From: Mucilaginibacter boryungensis
Lineage (GTDB): Bacteria > Bacteroidota > Bacteroidia > Sphingobacteriales > Sphingobacteriaceae
Direction of reading: 5' to 3'
Assembly (NCBI RefSeq): GCF_015221995.1
Contig: NZ_JADFFM010000002.1
Coordinates: 310,001-374,000, forward strand
DNA: 64,000 nt
This document shows, one piece after another, positions 27,422 to 36,619 of this stretch. The translations under genes were made by a program, and so were the position numbers. Numbering within the stretch: position 1 is the stretch's first letter; each line of letters starts with the position of its first letter. A model generated the notes under the pieces. It was not told the DNA's origin and did no database searches. It saw only the letters and a list, made by a program, of their open reading frames with translations.

Positions 27422-28353
27422 ACCAAGCCGAAGTTCCGGGCGTTGCAGTAAATGCCAGGTCTATTACTTTAGTTACAATCATTTCTGTTGTTTATTTATT
27501 ACTATCACGATATTTAGTAGGTTTTAAAAGTGATGAGGTAGTGCTGGTGATTATCTGCAATGCACTATTTTACCTGGCGCCTATTACCCGCAAATTTATT
27601 ACGGGCTTCTGTATTTTTGTAGTGTACTGGATAATTTTTGATTATATGAAGGCTTTTCCTAATTATAATTACAACCCGGTACACATTAAAGATCTGTACG
27701 ACTTTGATAAAAGCCTTTTTGGCATCCGTTACAATGACAAATTAATAACCGCGAATGAATACTGGCTGATTAACCACACTACAGCCGTTGATGTAATAAC
27801 CGGCCTGTTTTATTTGTGCTGGATACCTGTGCCCCTTGGCTTTGCCACTTATCTTTTCTTTACCCATAAAAAGGAGTTTCTATATTTTGCACTTACGTTT
27901 TTTACAGTGAATATACTGGGCTTTATTGTTTACTATATCTATCCTGCTGCGCCGCCCTGGTATGTTCAGTTGCATGGTTTTCAATTTTTCCCGCATACTA
28001 CAGCGCATATTGGTGGCCTGGCCCGTTTCGATAAATTTTTCCATACCAGTGTATTTAAGGGTATATATACTAAAGGATCGAACGTATTTGCCGCTATGCC
28101 CTCGTTACATTCGGCCTATCCCGTTATTGTATTGTTTTACGGCTTAAAAAACCGGCTTGGCTGGATAAATATATTTTTCGCTATAGTAATGTTGGGTATT
28201 TGGTTCACTGCTGTATATGCCAGCCATCACTATGTAGTGGATGTATTGTCAGGCATAGTGTGTGCTATAACAGGCATTTTATTATTTTTTTTCATCGCCA
28301 GATTTAACCGCTTACAATCATTTTTAAATAGGTACGCAAAAGTAATTTCCTAA
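27418..28353 (+). CDS. PAP2/Aur1-like inositol phosphotransferase, probable inositol-phosphoceramide synthase
   Basis: A 311-residue protein with about six to seven TM helices of the inositolphosphotransferase Aur1/Ipt1 branch of the PAP2 superfamily. Diagnostic blocks are YIYPAAPPWYVQ near residue 178, the second PAP2 motif AMPSLHSAYP near 227, and the third SHHYVVDVLSG near 266, with the catalytic His pair intact. Yeast Aur1 moves phosphoinositol from phosphatidylinositol to ceramide. The operon context supplies both substrates, so IPC synthase is the best call; a lipid phosphatase acting on PI-phosphate is the alternative. It ends the tight four-gene block. Confidence 0.83.
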   Translation: MNQAEVPGVAVNARSITLVTIISVVYLLLSRYLVGFKSDEVVLVIICNALFYLAPITRKFITGFCIFVVYWIIFDYMKAFPNYNYNPVHIKDLYDFDKSLFGIRYNDKLITANEYWLINHTTAVDVITGLFYLCWIPVPLGFATYLFFTHKKEFLYFALTFFTVNILGFIVYYIYPAAPPWYVQLHGFQFFPHTTAHIGGLARFDKFFHTSVFKGIYTKGSNVFAAMPSLHSAYPVIVLFYGLKNRLGWINIFFAIVMLGIWFTAVYASHHYVVDVLSGIVCAITGILLFFFIARFNRLQSFLNRYAKVIS

Positions 28354-28487
28354 TTTATAAGCTCATTTTGCTTGGTATCAATATTTTTAATTACAAATTA
28401 ATTCCGGCTCCTTTACAAAACTTCCTGAAATACTGTTTGCTGGTAAACGGCATATTATTTGTGTAAATGTTTATAACTTGCATACAC

Positions 28488-29543
28488 ATGAAATACTTTT
28501 TTTTACTATCTACTTTTATTTTGACAGCTGTTACGCTGACAACGCGTGCCCAAACAGGTACGGTAGTAGATAGTATTAAACCCGCAATATTAGCTTCCCT
28601 TCCCGATTCTATTAAAACGGGCACAAATCAAAATACGTTAAACCCGGATACATCCAGGCACCTGTTGGCCGAAAATTTAGGCCCCAAGGTTATTCTTTAT
28701 AAAAGCTATGTGAAGGTTGAGCCTGCCATGGTAACCCCATTTGTTATAGCAAGCGATGCCGAGATGCAGGCCACTTTAATTAAAAAGATCTCCCCGCTTA
28801 TTGCGCCTTTTTTTGCGGCCGATACCGCTAAGGATGACCTGACACAGCGGATGCCAGCAAGCATAACAGACCTTAAGCGCCAAATTGGCCTGGTAACCAA
28901 CGACACCTTACGCGCATTGTATTACCAAAAAATAGCGAACTATTATTTAAAATACGACTCGATAGCGCTGAAGCGTACACGCACCGTTTACCAGGACGCC
29001 GCCGCCGATTACACCATTAAAGCACTGCATTCGTATTCACGGTATAACGATAGCAATGGCTTGCTGCTGAGTTTTAATAACCTGGTGAGAATCTATAAGG
29101 ACCAAAAGAAATTTAGCCAGGCCAAATGGTTCATCCTGCAATCAAACACTATATCGCGTATGCGGAACGATACCCGGAATGTAATAGCCAGTTTAATTGA
29201 GTTAGCCGGGATAAAAATGTCTATAAAAGACTATAAACTGGCCCAGCGCGATTTGGATGAAGCCTTAAGCCTGTCGTCACAAAATCATTTCTCTAAACAG
29301 GAGTCAATGGTGCAAACAAGCTATGCATCATTATATACTCATCTGAATATGCCTCAAAAAGCTGCTGCTGCTTTAAAACGTCACGATGTTATCGAAGATT
29401 CTATTGTAAAAGCCGAACAGGCCCGCACCTTAGCCGCGCTTAAAGCCCAGGATTCAACCCAGCAAGCTAAAAAAAAACTATTGACAGCCGTAAGCAAGAA
29501 ATCTTCAAAAGCAAGCTCAGCGAAGAAAACAGTATCATTATAA
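28488..29543 (+). CDS. Secreted TPR-repeat protein, probably frameshifted at its C-terminus
   Basis: About 351 residues from ATG 28488 (MKYFFLLSTFILTAVT), with a signal peptide ending TRAQ. Residues about 110-320 are helical TPR-like repeats (YYQKIANYYLKYDS, LAQRDLDEALSLSSQNHF). As read, it ends in a Lys/Ser tail and TAA 29541-29543. However, one extra base in the A9 run at 29469-29477 would open a frame to 29620 that encodes a charged linker, a clear transmembrane helix (SIIIILVASITLIVAVLLIYY) and a basic KKKLNKQ end, as in membrane-bound TPR proteins. So the gene is either truncated by a homopolymer error or mutation, or makes two products by slippage. Confidence 0.7.
   Translation: MKYFFLLSTFILTAVTLTTRAQTGTVVDSIKPAILASLPDSIKTGTNQNTLNPDTSRHLLAENLGPKVILYKSYVKVEPAMVTPFVIASDAEMQATLIKKISPLIAPFFAADTAKDDLTQRMPASITDLKRQIGLVTNDTLRALYYQKIANYYLKYDSIALKRTRTVYQDAAADYTIKALHSYSRYNDSNGLLLSFNNLVRIYKDQKKFSQAKWFILQSNTISRMRNDTRNVIASLIELAGIKMSIKDYKLAQRDLDEALSLSSQNHFSKQESMVQTSYASLYTHLNMPQKAAAALKRHDVIEDSIVKAEQARTLAALKAQDSTQQAKKKLLTAVSKKSSKASSAKKTVSL
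29469..29477 (+). other. A9 homopolymer at the presumed frameshift
   Basis: Nine consecutive A in the frame AAA AAA AAA. Adding one A joins the TPR frame to the transmembrane frame 29478-29620; deleting one A meets TGA within three codons. Confidence 0.7.
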
Positions 29544-29620
29544 TATTAGTTGCCAGCATTACGTTAATAGTTGCCGTCTTATTAATTTACTATCGTAAAA
29601 AGAAGTTAAATAAACAATAA
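29478..29620 (+). pseudogene. Out-of-frame C-terminal transmembrane anchor of the TPR protein
   Basis: Read one base out of phase with the upstream frame, this stretch gives about 47 residues: a polar linker (TIDSRKQEIFKSKLSEENS), a 20-residue hydrophobic helix with IIIILVASITLIVAVLLIYY, then RKKKLNKQ and TAA at 29618-29620. It has no start codon or ribosome-binding site of its own. The composition is that of a real membrane anchor, not random sequence. Confidence 0.65.
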
Positions 29621-29680
29621 AGCAAATTTACTTTAGTGTGATTAAACCTAAGGGATTAAAGGGCAGTCATAAAGGCAATT

Positions 29681-30259
29681 ATGAGGAAAATGATTTTTGG
29701 AGGGGGATTACTTCTCATGCTTACTTTAATAGTAAGCACCGCCCGCACACAATACCGCCCGGCAACCGCCGAGAGCTTTAAACAGGAATTTTTAAACTAT
29801 ATTAACACTACGCGTGCCAGAGGCTGCAATTGCGGTACCAAATGGTTCCCGCCAGCGCCGCCGCTTAGCTGGAACACCTCGCTGCAAAAATCTGCTTTCA
29901 GGCATGCTAAGGATATGAACGATAAGAGTTACTTTAGCCATACCAGTAAAGACGGCCGTAGTATGCAGGACAGGATTGTATTTGCCGGTTATATATTTAA
30001 TGGTTACAAAAGCTTTATCATTGGCGAAAACATTGCTGAAGGCCAGCAAAGTATCAGACAAGTAATGCAAGAATGGTTTGCAAGCGAGGGCCATTGCCAT
30101 AACCTGATGAATCCCGCCTTTAGAGAAATAGGTATAGCACAATATAATGATTACTGGGTGCAGGACTTCGGCGGTCGCGAATCCTATAGCCCGGCCGAGC
30201 AAAGGGCTTTAGAAAGTGGCCAGGCCCGGGTAAGTACTTTGGATAAAGGCAAAAACTAA
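29681..30259 (+). CDS. CAP-domain (SCP/PR-1, YkwD-like) secreted protein
   Basis: A 192-residue exported protein with a signal peptide to about residue 23. One CAP domain fills the rest: FLNYINTTRARG, the first CAP motif FRHAKDMNDKSYFSHTSKDG with its His, GENIAEGQQS with the Glu, and GHCHNLMNPAFREIGIA with the second His. The Cys pair in GCNCGTKW is near the N-terminus and could form a disulfide. Bacterial CAP proteins are extracytoplasmic and their activity is mostly unknown; lipid binding and protease activity are described for some relatives. Confidence 0.87.
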   Translation: MRKMIFGGGLLLMLTLIVSTARTQYRPATAESFKQEFLNYINTTRARGCNCGTKWFPPAPPLSWNTSLQKSAFRHAKDMNDKSYFSHTSKDGRSMQDRIVFAGYIFNGYKSFIIGENIAEGQQSIRQVMQEWFASEGHCHNLMNPAFREIGIAQYNDYWVQDFGGRESYSPAEQRALESGQARVSTLDKGKN

Positions 30260-30294
30260 CATTTAATTTTTATTTAAACATCAGTACCAATAAC

Positions 30295-30331
30295 AAAAAA
30301 GGTGTAAGTATCCGTACTTACACCTTTTTTG
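30295..30331. terminator. Bidirectional terminator between CAP gene and pgl
   Basis: Perfect 10-bp stem GGTGTAAGTA/TACTTACACC (30301-30310 with 30315-30324), 4-base TCCG loop, flanked by six A on the left and six T on the right. It can serve both convergent units. Confidence 0.85.
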
Positions 30332-30377
30332 TTGATATGAACAGTTCTTATTTATTTTTATCTGTTTTTATCCATTT

Positions 30378-31109
30378 TTATTTATTTTCTAATTTTGATG
30401 CCGCCGCCGTATCCAAAAACCACTGCACACCACCATCTTTTCTGATCAGTTGTGCCGGATACTCTTCAATGTCGGCAGCATCTTCCAGCACATGGTGCAC
30501 GGCTATAGCCTTGCCCTCACCATATACTAAGAAAGCGATATGCTTGGCCGCATTGATCATCGGTGCGGTCATGCTAATACGGTATACCTGCTGGTCTTCC
30601 AGCCAAACTTCCTTAACCGATACGGTATCGTCATGCAAGATGGGCGTATGGGGAAATAACGAGGCCGTGTGGGAATTATCCCCTAAACCTAATAACACCA
30701 AGTCAAATACCACGGGTTTACCTTCAAAGTACCCGTTAATGGTATCGGCATAGGCCTTAGCCGCGCCAGCCGGACTATAACTCGTATCAACCGGGAATAC
30801 TTGCTTTCCATCAATATGCAGCGCATCAAACATGGCAGTTTTAGCCATCAGGTAATTGCTGTCTTTATCGGTATGCTTTACGTTACGTTCATCGCCGAAA
30901 AAGAAATCAACTTTTGACCAGTCTGGTTGGTCTTTATAAGCCGGGGAAGCCAGTAACTCGTACAATTTCTTTGGTGATGACCCGCCGGATAATGATACCG
31001 AAAAGCGGCCATGATCGGCAATTGCTTCGTTGCCGGCTTTTATAAAAAATCCTGCTAAATTGTCCAATACTTCGGCTTCCGTAGCCGATATATTTAGTTT
31101 CACGCCCAT
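30378..31109 (-). CDS. pgl: 6-phosphogluconolactonase
   Basis: About 243 residues from the ATG at 31109 (MGVKLNIS). It hydrolyses 6-phosphogluconolactone to 6-phosphogluconate, the second step of the oxidative pentose-phosphate branch. DevB-type SugarP isomerase fold blocks are visible: FSVSLSGGSSPKKLYELL near residue 40, WSKVDFFFGDERNV near 75, and FDLVLLGLGDNSHTASLFPHT near 145. The start ATG shares one base with the zwf stop (TAATG), so translation is coupled. The frame runs on upstream to 31142 within zwf, but that extension is unlikely. Confidence 0.94.
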   Translation of the reverse strand: MGVKLNISATEAEVLDNLAGFFIKAGNEAIADHGRFSVSLSGGSSPKKLYELLASPAYKDQPDWSKVDFFFGDERNVKHTDKDSNYLMAKTAMFDALHIDGKQVFPVDTSYSPAGAAKAYADTINGYFEGKPVVFDLVLLGLGDNSHTASLFPHTPILHDDTVSVKEVWLEDQQVYRISMTAPMINAAKHIAFLVYGEGKAIAVHHVLEDAADIEEYPAQLIRKDGGVQWFLDTAAASKLENK

Positions 31110-32623
31110 TATTTCTTCCCGTTTAATGGTAACGTAAACCAATGGAAACCATCGCGGGCTATTAAAGCTTCAGCATTTTCCGGGCCCCATGAATCGGCTG
31201 AATAGTTAGGGAAGCTCAGGCTCTTTTTCCTTTGCCATGCGTTCAATATCGGCATAATCAGTTCCCAGGCACTTTCAACCTGGTCGCCGCGCATAAACAG
31301 GGTTTGGTCGCCCAGCATGGTATCCAGCAGCAAGGTTTCATAAGCCTCTGGCGCCTGGTTGGTGTAAGTACCTTTATAATCAAATACCATGTCAACAGCA
31401 TTCAACACCATATCCAATCCGGGGCGTTTGGCCTGTACCTGCAGGCGGATGCTCATTTCAGGCTGTATGCTAATGATAAGCCTGTTTTGCTGCCAGCTTT
31501 CGCTTGATTCTGAAGGGAATACCCTATGCGGTACATCCTTAAACTGGATGGTAATTACCGATGCCGATTGGTGCATGCGCTTACCGGTACGCAGGTAAAA
31601 CGGGATGCCTTGCCAGCGCCAGTTGTCTATAAAAAATTTAATAGCGGCAAAGGTTTCAGTGTTCGATTCCGGGTCGACATTCGATTCTTCCCGGTAACCC
31701 GGCACTTCCTTGCCTTCCATCCAGCCTTTGGCGTACTGTCCACGCACGGCCGAGTTACGCACATCATCGGCGCTGAAAGGACGCATTGCACGCAATACTT
31801 CAACTTTACGGTTGCGTACCTCGTCCGAATCGAAACTGATAGGCGTTTCCATAGCCACCAGGCAAAGTAGCTGCAGCAAGTGGTTTTGTATCATATCCCG
31901 CAATGCCCCCGAACCTTCATAGTAATCGCCGCGGTCTTCCACGCCTAATTGTTCGGTTACAGATATCTGCACGTGTTCAATATAGTTACGGTTCCAAAGC
32001 GGTTCAAACAGCGAGTTGGCAAAACGGAATGCCATAATATTCTGCACTGTTTCTTTACCCAGGTAATGGTCGATACGATAGATCTGGCGCTCATCAAAAA
32101 TGTTAGCCAGCAGTTTATTCAGTTCCTTTGCCGAATCCAGATCGTGCCCAAACGGTTTTTCAATAACTATACGTACACGTTTGGTATCCTCGGTTAATTT
32201 GGCTTTAGCCAGATTTGAAGCAATAATGGGGAAAAAGTTAGGAGACACCGCCAGATAATAGATTACGTTGGCTTTGGTTTTCCATTCTTTATTATACCCT
32301 TCTATCTTCCCGCCAAATTCTTTATAGGTTTCCGAATCTTTGATATCAGAGACCTGGTAGGCTACATGTTTCGAGAATTCGTCCCATTTCTTTTTATCGG
32401 CCTTACCACTGCGTGAAAAACTGTTGATGCCTTCCAGCAATTTTTCCTGGTAAGCTTCGTCGGTAAATTTGGTACGGCCGGTACCTATAATGGCAAAGTT
32501 TTCGGGCAACCACCCATCTAAATATAAGTTATATAACGCCGGGGCCAGCTTGCGCATGTTTAAATCGCCGGTGCCGCCAAAAATTATAAATATGGTTGGT
32601 TCTGTATGTGTGCTTGGGTTCAT
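31109..32623 (-). CDS. zwf: Glucose-6-phosphate 1-dehydrogenase
   Basis: About 504 residues from ATG 32623 (MNPSTHTEP). It oxidises glucose 6-phosphate with NADP or NAD. The N-terminal coenzyme motif IIFGGTGDLNMRKL is near residue 15; VRIVIEKPFGHDL and the substrate site RIDHYLGKE (near 185) are intact; and the IQPEMSIRLQ and DMVFDYKGT segments mark the C-terminal domain. Full normal length. The frame upstream to 32686 overlaps gnd and gives no family similarity. It sits between gnd (10-base gap) and pgl (overlap). Confidence 0.97.
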   Translation of the reverse strand: MNPSTHTEPTIFIIFGGTGDLNMRKLAPALYNLYLDGWLPENFAIIGTGRTKFTDEAYQEKLLEGINSFSRSGKADKKKWDEFSKHVAYQVSDIKDSETYKEFGGKIEGYNKEWKTKANVIYYLAVSPNFFPIIASNLAKAKLTEDTKRVRIVIEKPFGHDLDSAKELNKLLANIFDERQIYRIDHYLGKETVQNIMAFRFANSLFEPLWNRNYIEHVQISVTEQLGVEDRGDYYEGSGALRDMIQNHLLQLLCLVAMETPISFDSDEVRNRKVEVLRAMRPFSADDVRNSAVRGQYAKGWMEGKEVPGYREESNVDPESNTETFAAIKFFIDNWRWQGIPFYLRTGKRMHQSASVITIQFKDVPHRVFPSESSESWQQNRLIISIQPEMSIRLQVQAKRPGLDMVLNAVDMVFDYKGTYTNQAPEAYETLLLDTMLGDQTLFMRGDQVESAWELIMPILNAWQRKKSLSFPNYSADSWGPENAEALIARDGFHWFTLPLNGKK

Positions 32624-32633
32624 GTCTTTCTTT

Positions 32634-34067
32634 TTAATTGTTGGTTTTAGCCATCCACTCTGTATGGAATACGCCCTCTTTGCCAATCAGCTCGTAGGTG
32701 TGTGCACCAAAAAAGTCGCGTTGTGCCTGGGTTAAGTTAGATGGCATGCGTGCGCTGCGGAACGCGTCAAAATAGCTTAAGCTGGCTGTAAATGCAGGTG
32801 CAGCTATGCCCGCAGCAATAGTTTTTGATAATACCGAACGGGTACCTGGCACTACTTCATTAACCAGTTTTTGCACACCGCCATCAAGCAGCAGATGGGC
32901 TAAACCGCTATCTTTAGTATAAGCATTATAAATATCGTACAGGAATTTAGAACGGATGATACAGCCCGCGCGCCATATCTTGGCTATTTCCGCCAATTTC
33001 AGATCGTATTTATATTCTGCAGATGCATTGGTTAACAAGTGCATGCCCTGCGCGTAAGAAATGATCATAGTGAAGTAGAACGCCTGCTCCAGTTCGGCCA
33101 GGAATTGCTCTTTGTCATCTACATTAATAACAGGCACATCGCTATATAACTCAGACGCCTGTACGCGCAGTTGTTTGTATTTAGACAGATCGCGCATCGC
33201 TACCGCTGTATCTACCGTAGGGATGGGTGCTTGCAGATCCATTGCTACCTGCGATGTCCATTTACCGGTACCTTTGGCACGGGCTTCGTCCTTAATATCG
33301 TCAATCAGTAAATGATCGGTACCCGGCGCTTTGAACAGAAAAATATCTTTTGTGATATCCAGCAAAAAGCATTGCAGGCGGCCATCGTTCCATTTAGCAA
33401 ATACCTTTTGGATGGCATCATTATCCATCTTCAGGCCTTTTTTCATAATCTCGTAGCTTTCGGCTATCAGTTGCATCAGGCCATATTCAATACCGTTGTG
33501 CACCATTTTTACAAAGTGCCCTGCCGCGCCAGGACCAATATAGGTTACACATGGCTCGCCATCTTCGGCTTTGGCAGCAATAGCTTCCAATATCGGTTTC
33601 ATTACATTATAGGCTGCCTTATCACCGCCCGGCATAATGCTTGGCCCGCGGCGCGCGCCATCGGCACCACCCGATACACCCATCCCAAAAAAGTGGAAAC
33701 CCTGGCTTTCTAATTCCTCAACCCTGCGGTTGGTATCGGTAAAGTGCGAGTTACCCCCATCAATTAAAATATCGCCCTTATCCAAATACGGTAAAAGTTC
33801 GGCAATTACATCATCAACAATTTTACCGGCAGGTACAAGCATCATAATAGCCCGCGGGGTACTTAGGCTGGCAATAAAAGGTTCAACTTCGCTAAAGCCT
33901 TTCAGATTTTTATTTTTATCCTCCTGTTCAAGTAAAGCGCCTTTGCTGGCATCCTTATCAAAACCGGCCCCGGCAAAGCCGTGGTCGCCCATATTTAATA
34001 GCAGGTTACGGCCCATAGTGCCCAAACCTATCATCCCGAAGGCATATTTTTTTTCTGTATCGCTCAT
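32634..34067 (-). CDS. gnd: 6-phosphogluconate dehydrogenase, decarboxylating
   Basis: A 477-residue full-length Gnd that converts 6-phosphogluconate to ribulose 5-phosphate and CO2. NADP-binding motif GLGTMGRNLLLN near residue 14; substrate and catalytic block MGVSGGADGARRGPSIMPGG near 130; GPGAAGHFVKMVHNGIEYG near 180 with the catalytic Lys; C-terminal DAFRSARMPSNLTQAQRDFFGAHTYE region with the tail residues that close over the neighbouring subunit. Long-form (three-domain) type. Third from the end of the pentose-phosphate operon. Confidence 0.97.
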   Translation of the reverse strand: MSDTEKKYAFGMIGLGTMGRNLLLNMGDHGFAGAGFDKDASKGALLEQEDKNKNLKGFSEVEPFIASLSTPRAIMMLVPAGKIVDDVIAELLPYLDKGDILIDGGNSHFTDTNRRVEELESQGFHFFGMGVSGGADGARRGPSIMPGGDKAAYNVMKPILEAIAAKAEDGEPCVTYIGPGAAGHFVKMVHNGIEYGLMQLIAESYEIMKKGLKMDNDAIQKVFAKWNDGRLQCFLLDITKDIFLFKAPGTDHLLIDDIKDEARAKGTGKWTSQVAMDLQAPIPTVDTAVAMRDLSKYKQLRVQASELYSDVPVINVDDKEQFLAELEQAFYFTMIISYAQGMHLLTNASAEYKYDLKLAEIAKIWRAGCIIRSKFLYDIYNAYTKDSGLAHLLLDGGVQKLVNEVVPGTRSVLSKTIAAGIAAPAFTASLSYFDAFRSARMPSNLTQAQRDFFGAHTYELIGKEGVFHTEWMAKTNN

Positions 34068-34068
34068 T

Positions 34069-34692
34069 TTAATTGAGGTTTTCTTTTTTCAATTGTTCTA
34101 ATATCTGTTTGGTTGTTTCAAAACCGGTGTGCTGGAACGATCGGATACCCAGTTTTTGCGCGGTGGCAACAAACATAGCCCTGTCATCGAAATAAACGCA
34201 TTGCTTAGGCGATACCTGTGCAATGCCCATGGCCAACTGCCATATCCCCGGATCGGGTTTACGCATTTTTACTTCGCACGATGAGATGAACGCGTCGAAA
34301 CAATCGTGCAAACCAAATTTCTTTACCCGATAATCGTTCAGTTCCTTACCCTCGTTATTAATGGAAATTACCCTGAAGCCGCAGTCTTTTTTCCATTGTT
34401 TTAACCAAGCCAGCATATCTGGTAATTCAACCGATTGCTCAAAAATGAAAGCTTTAAAATCTTCGCGGGTAAAATCGCGCTCGTGGTTAAATATTACCGT
34501 ATCCAGGTATTCATCCAGCGTAATACTACCAATTTCGTACACGTTAAAAATGAAATTATGCAGGGCGTTCACCTCTGCATAATCCAGTTTAAATTGTTCG
34601 GATGCCAGTTTGCGCGACTCGTTTCCCCAGCCGTTGGTGAGCAGTATACCACCCACATCAAAAAACAGGATCTTTATCCGGTCGCTATGCAT
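34069..34692 (-). CDS. HAD-superfamily hydrolase (IA type)
   Basis: A 207-residue HAD protein. Motif I reads FFDVGGIL: the nucleophile Asp is present but the second Asp of the usual DxD is Gly, a pattern also seen in some YihX-like members with G or N there. Motif II is VISINNEG (Ser/Asn rather than plain Ser-Asn), motif III Lys is in KMRKPDPGIW, and motif IV is VYFDDRAMFV. Location between tal and gnd, with 1- and 8-base gaps, suggests a sugar-phosphate phosphatase or a metabolite-repair role. Whether it is an active phosphatase is open because of the DVGG motif. Confidence 0.8.
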   Translation of the reverse strand: MHSDRIKILFFDVGGILLTNGWGNESRKLASEQFKLDYAEVNALHNFIFNVYEIGSITLDEYLDTVIFNHERDFTREDFKAFIFEQSVELPDMLAWLKQWKKDCGFRVISINNEGKELNDYRVKKFGLHDCFDAFISSCEVKMRKPDPGIWQLAMGIAQVSPKQCVYFDDRAMFVATAQKLGIRSFQHTGFETTKQILEQLKKENLN

Positions 34693-34700
34693 GGCATTGA

Positions 34701-35798
34701 TTAAGCTTTGTTTTTTTGCTCCTCAATGGCATTCAGCAATTTTTCGAAAGGCTTGTTAAATTTATCAATCCCTTCGTCTTCCAACTGCTGTGTTATCTTG
34801 TCAATATCAATCCCAGCTGCTTTTAACCTTTCTAAAGTTTCGGTAGCCTTATCAAGGCCCAATGTTAAAGTATCTGCAGCTACACCATGATCGCGGAAAG
34901 CTTCAATGGTTTCTAATGGAACAGTGTCCACAGTATCGGCACCAATTAATGCCTCAACATACTTAGTATCTTTAAATGCAGGGTTTTTGCTGCTGGTGCT
35001 GGCCCATAGTAAACGCTGTGGTTTGGCGCCTTTAGCTTCCAGTTTTTTCCAGCGCTCGGTGCTGAATACACGTTTGTATATTTCGTAAGCTTTTTTAGCC
35101 GACGCGATAGCAACCTCACCTTTCAAATCGCCTAAGCCTTTTTCATCAAGCATTGGGTCAACCAATACATCAATACGGCTTAAAAAGAAACTGGCTACCG
35201 ATGCTACTTTGCTTACATCGCCGCCGGCTGCTAATAAATCTTCCAAACCAGCAATATAGGCTTCGGTAACTTCTTCGTAGCGTGGCAAACCAAACAATAA
35301 AGTAACGTTGATATTTATGCCTTTAGCAATAGAATCGCGAATGGCTTTTAAACCCGGTTTAGTACCGGGGATCTTTATCATTACGTTCTCGCGGTTAACT
35401 TTTTTCCAAAGTTCTTCGGCCTGTTTGGTGGTACCCTCGGTATCTAAAGCCAAAAACGGCGATACTTCCAAACTAACATAACCATCAGCACCTTTTACTT
35501 CTTCGTTATAAACACCCTCAAATAGCTTTGCCGCGTTTTGGATATCTGTAATAGCCAGGTTAAAAAATAACTCTTCGTTAGTTTTTGCGGTTTTTGCAAG
35601 TTCAGCAATCTCTTTATCATAAGCAGAACTGCTGCTGATGGCTTTTTCAAAAATTGCCGGGTTTGAAGTTACACCGCGTACGCCATCATCATCTATCAGG
35701 CTTTTTAATTTACCGTTTGATATGATCTCGCGGTCTATAAAATCAAGCCAGATGCTCTGACCAAAATCATGTATTTGCTTTACTTTATTAGTTGCCAT
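34701..35798 (-). CDS. tal: Transaldolase (TalAB type 2)
   Basis: A 365-residue transaldolase of the long actinobacterial-like type, which moves a dihydroxyacetone unit between sugar phosphates in the non-oxidative pentose-phosphate branch. Visible are IWLDFIDREII near the start, DGVRGVTSNPAIFEKAI near 40, the Schiff-base lysine in NVMIKIPGTKPGLKAI near 140, and VNVTLLFGLPRYEEV-type strand (here INVTLLF). SVASFFLSRIDVLVD follows. It is 8 bases upstream of the HAD gene in the same operon. Confidence 0.95.
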   Translation of the reverse strand: MATNKVKQIHDFGQSIWLDFIDREIISNGKLKSLIDDDGVRGVTSNPAIFEKAISSSSAYDKEIAELAKTAKTNEELFFNLAITDIQNAAKLFEGVYNEEVKGADGYVSLEVSPFLALDTEGTTKQAEELWKKVNRENVMIKIPGTKPGLKAIRDSIAKGININVTLLFGLPRYEEVTEAYIAGLEDLLAAGGDVSKVASVASFFLSRIDVLVDPMLDEKGLGDLKGEVAIASAKKAYEIYKRVFSTERWKKLEAKGAKPQRLLWASTSSKNPAFKDTKYVEALIGADTVDTVPLETIEAFRDHGVAADTLTLGLDKATETLERLKAAGIDIDKITQQLEDEGIDKFNKPFEKLLNAIEEQKNKA

Positions 35799-35855
35799 GG
35801 TATGCTTGTTTTATTTTTACGTATATTTCTATTTTGTAGATGTATTTAGTAGACA

Positions 35856-36557
35856 TTAATTATTGGCTGCAACCAATACTTCCAGGTTATACCCCATAAA
35901 AAGGCCGCTTTCAATTACCCCTGTTATGGCTTTAATGTCTTTTTCAAAGTGGCTGTGCATATTATTAAAGCGGCAGTCTAATATTAAGTTACCGTTCTCT
36001 GTAATGCAGGGGCCGTCTTTCCCTTTTGCCGGCCTTAAAACTATTTCATTTGCACCAATTTTCTTCAATTCTTCCTCTACATGCAATAAAGCTTGGGGGA
36101 ATACTTCAATAGGTACCGGAAAATTCGTGCCTAATTTATCTACAATTTTTGATTCATCAACTATAATATAATTAATTGGGCTGCAACTCATCAATAATTT
36201 CTCTTTAAACATAGCGCCGCCCCGTCCTTTTATCAGGCTTTTGTTGGGATCAACCTCATCCGCGCCATCAAACAGCCAGTTGGGTTTATGCTCAAATAAA
36301 GTAGTTAAGGGTATACCCCATTTACTGCAAAACATGGAAATTTCCAGTGATGTTGGGATAGCCCTAATATTCAGCTTTTCCTTTTTAACCCGCTCAGCAA
36401 TAGCCAGCAAGGCCAGGTAGGATGTTGACCCCGAACCTACGCCCAGCACGTCGCCATCCTTCACCTTCGCCGCTATCTCGGCCGCTACCTTTTCTTTTCC
36501 GTTGCGGTTAGTGATCTCGGCGGGCCACTCCAGGTTATTAATTAAACTATTTTCCAT
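35856..36557 (-). CDS. rpiA: Ribose-5-phosphate isomerase A
   Basis: A 233-residue RpiA that interconverts ribose 5-phosphate and ribulose 5-phosphate. GVGSGSTSYLAL near residue 40 binds phosphate; WLFDGADEVDPNKSLIKGRGGAMFKEKLL near 90-115 holds the catalytic Asp, Glu and Lys positions of the family; NGNLILDCRF is the C-terminal marker. It is the third gene of the pentose-phosphate operon, with modest gaps of about 60 bases on either side. Confidence 0.95.
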   Translation of the reverse strand: MENSLINNLEWPAEITNRNGKEKVAAEIAAKVKDGDVLGVGSGSTSYLALLAIAERVKKEKLNIRAIPTSLEISMFCSKWGIPLTTLFEHKPNWLFDGADEVDPNKSLIKGRGGAMFKEKLLMSCSPINYIIVDESKIVDKLGTNFPVPIEVFPQALLHVEEELKKIGANEIVLRPAKGKDGPCITENGNLILDCRFNNMHSHFEKDIKAITGVIESGLFMGYNLEVLVAANN

Positions 36558-36619
36558 TAGCTATGACAAATCCGGAACCGTTATATACTCTGGTTCGCGG
36601 CGCTAAACTCCTGATTATT

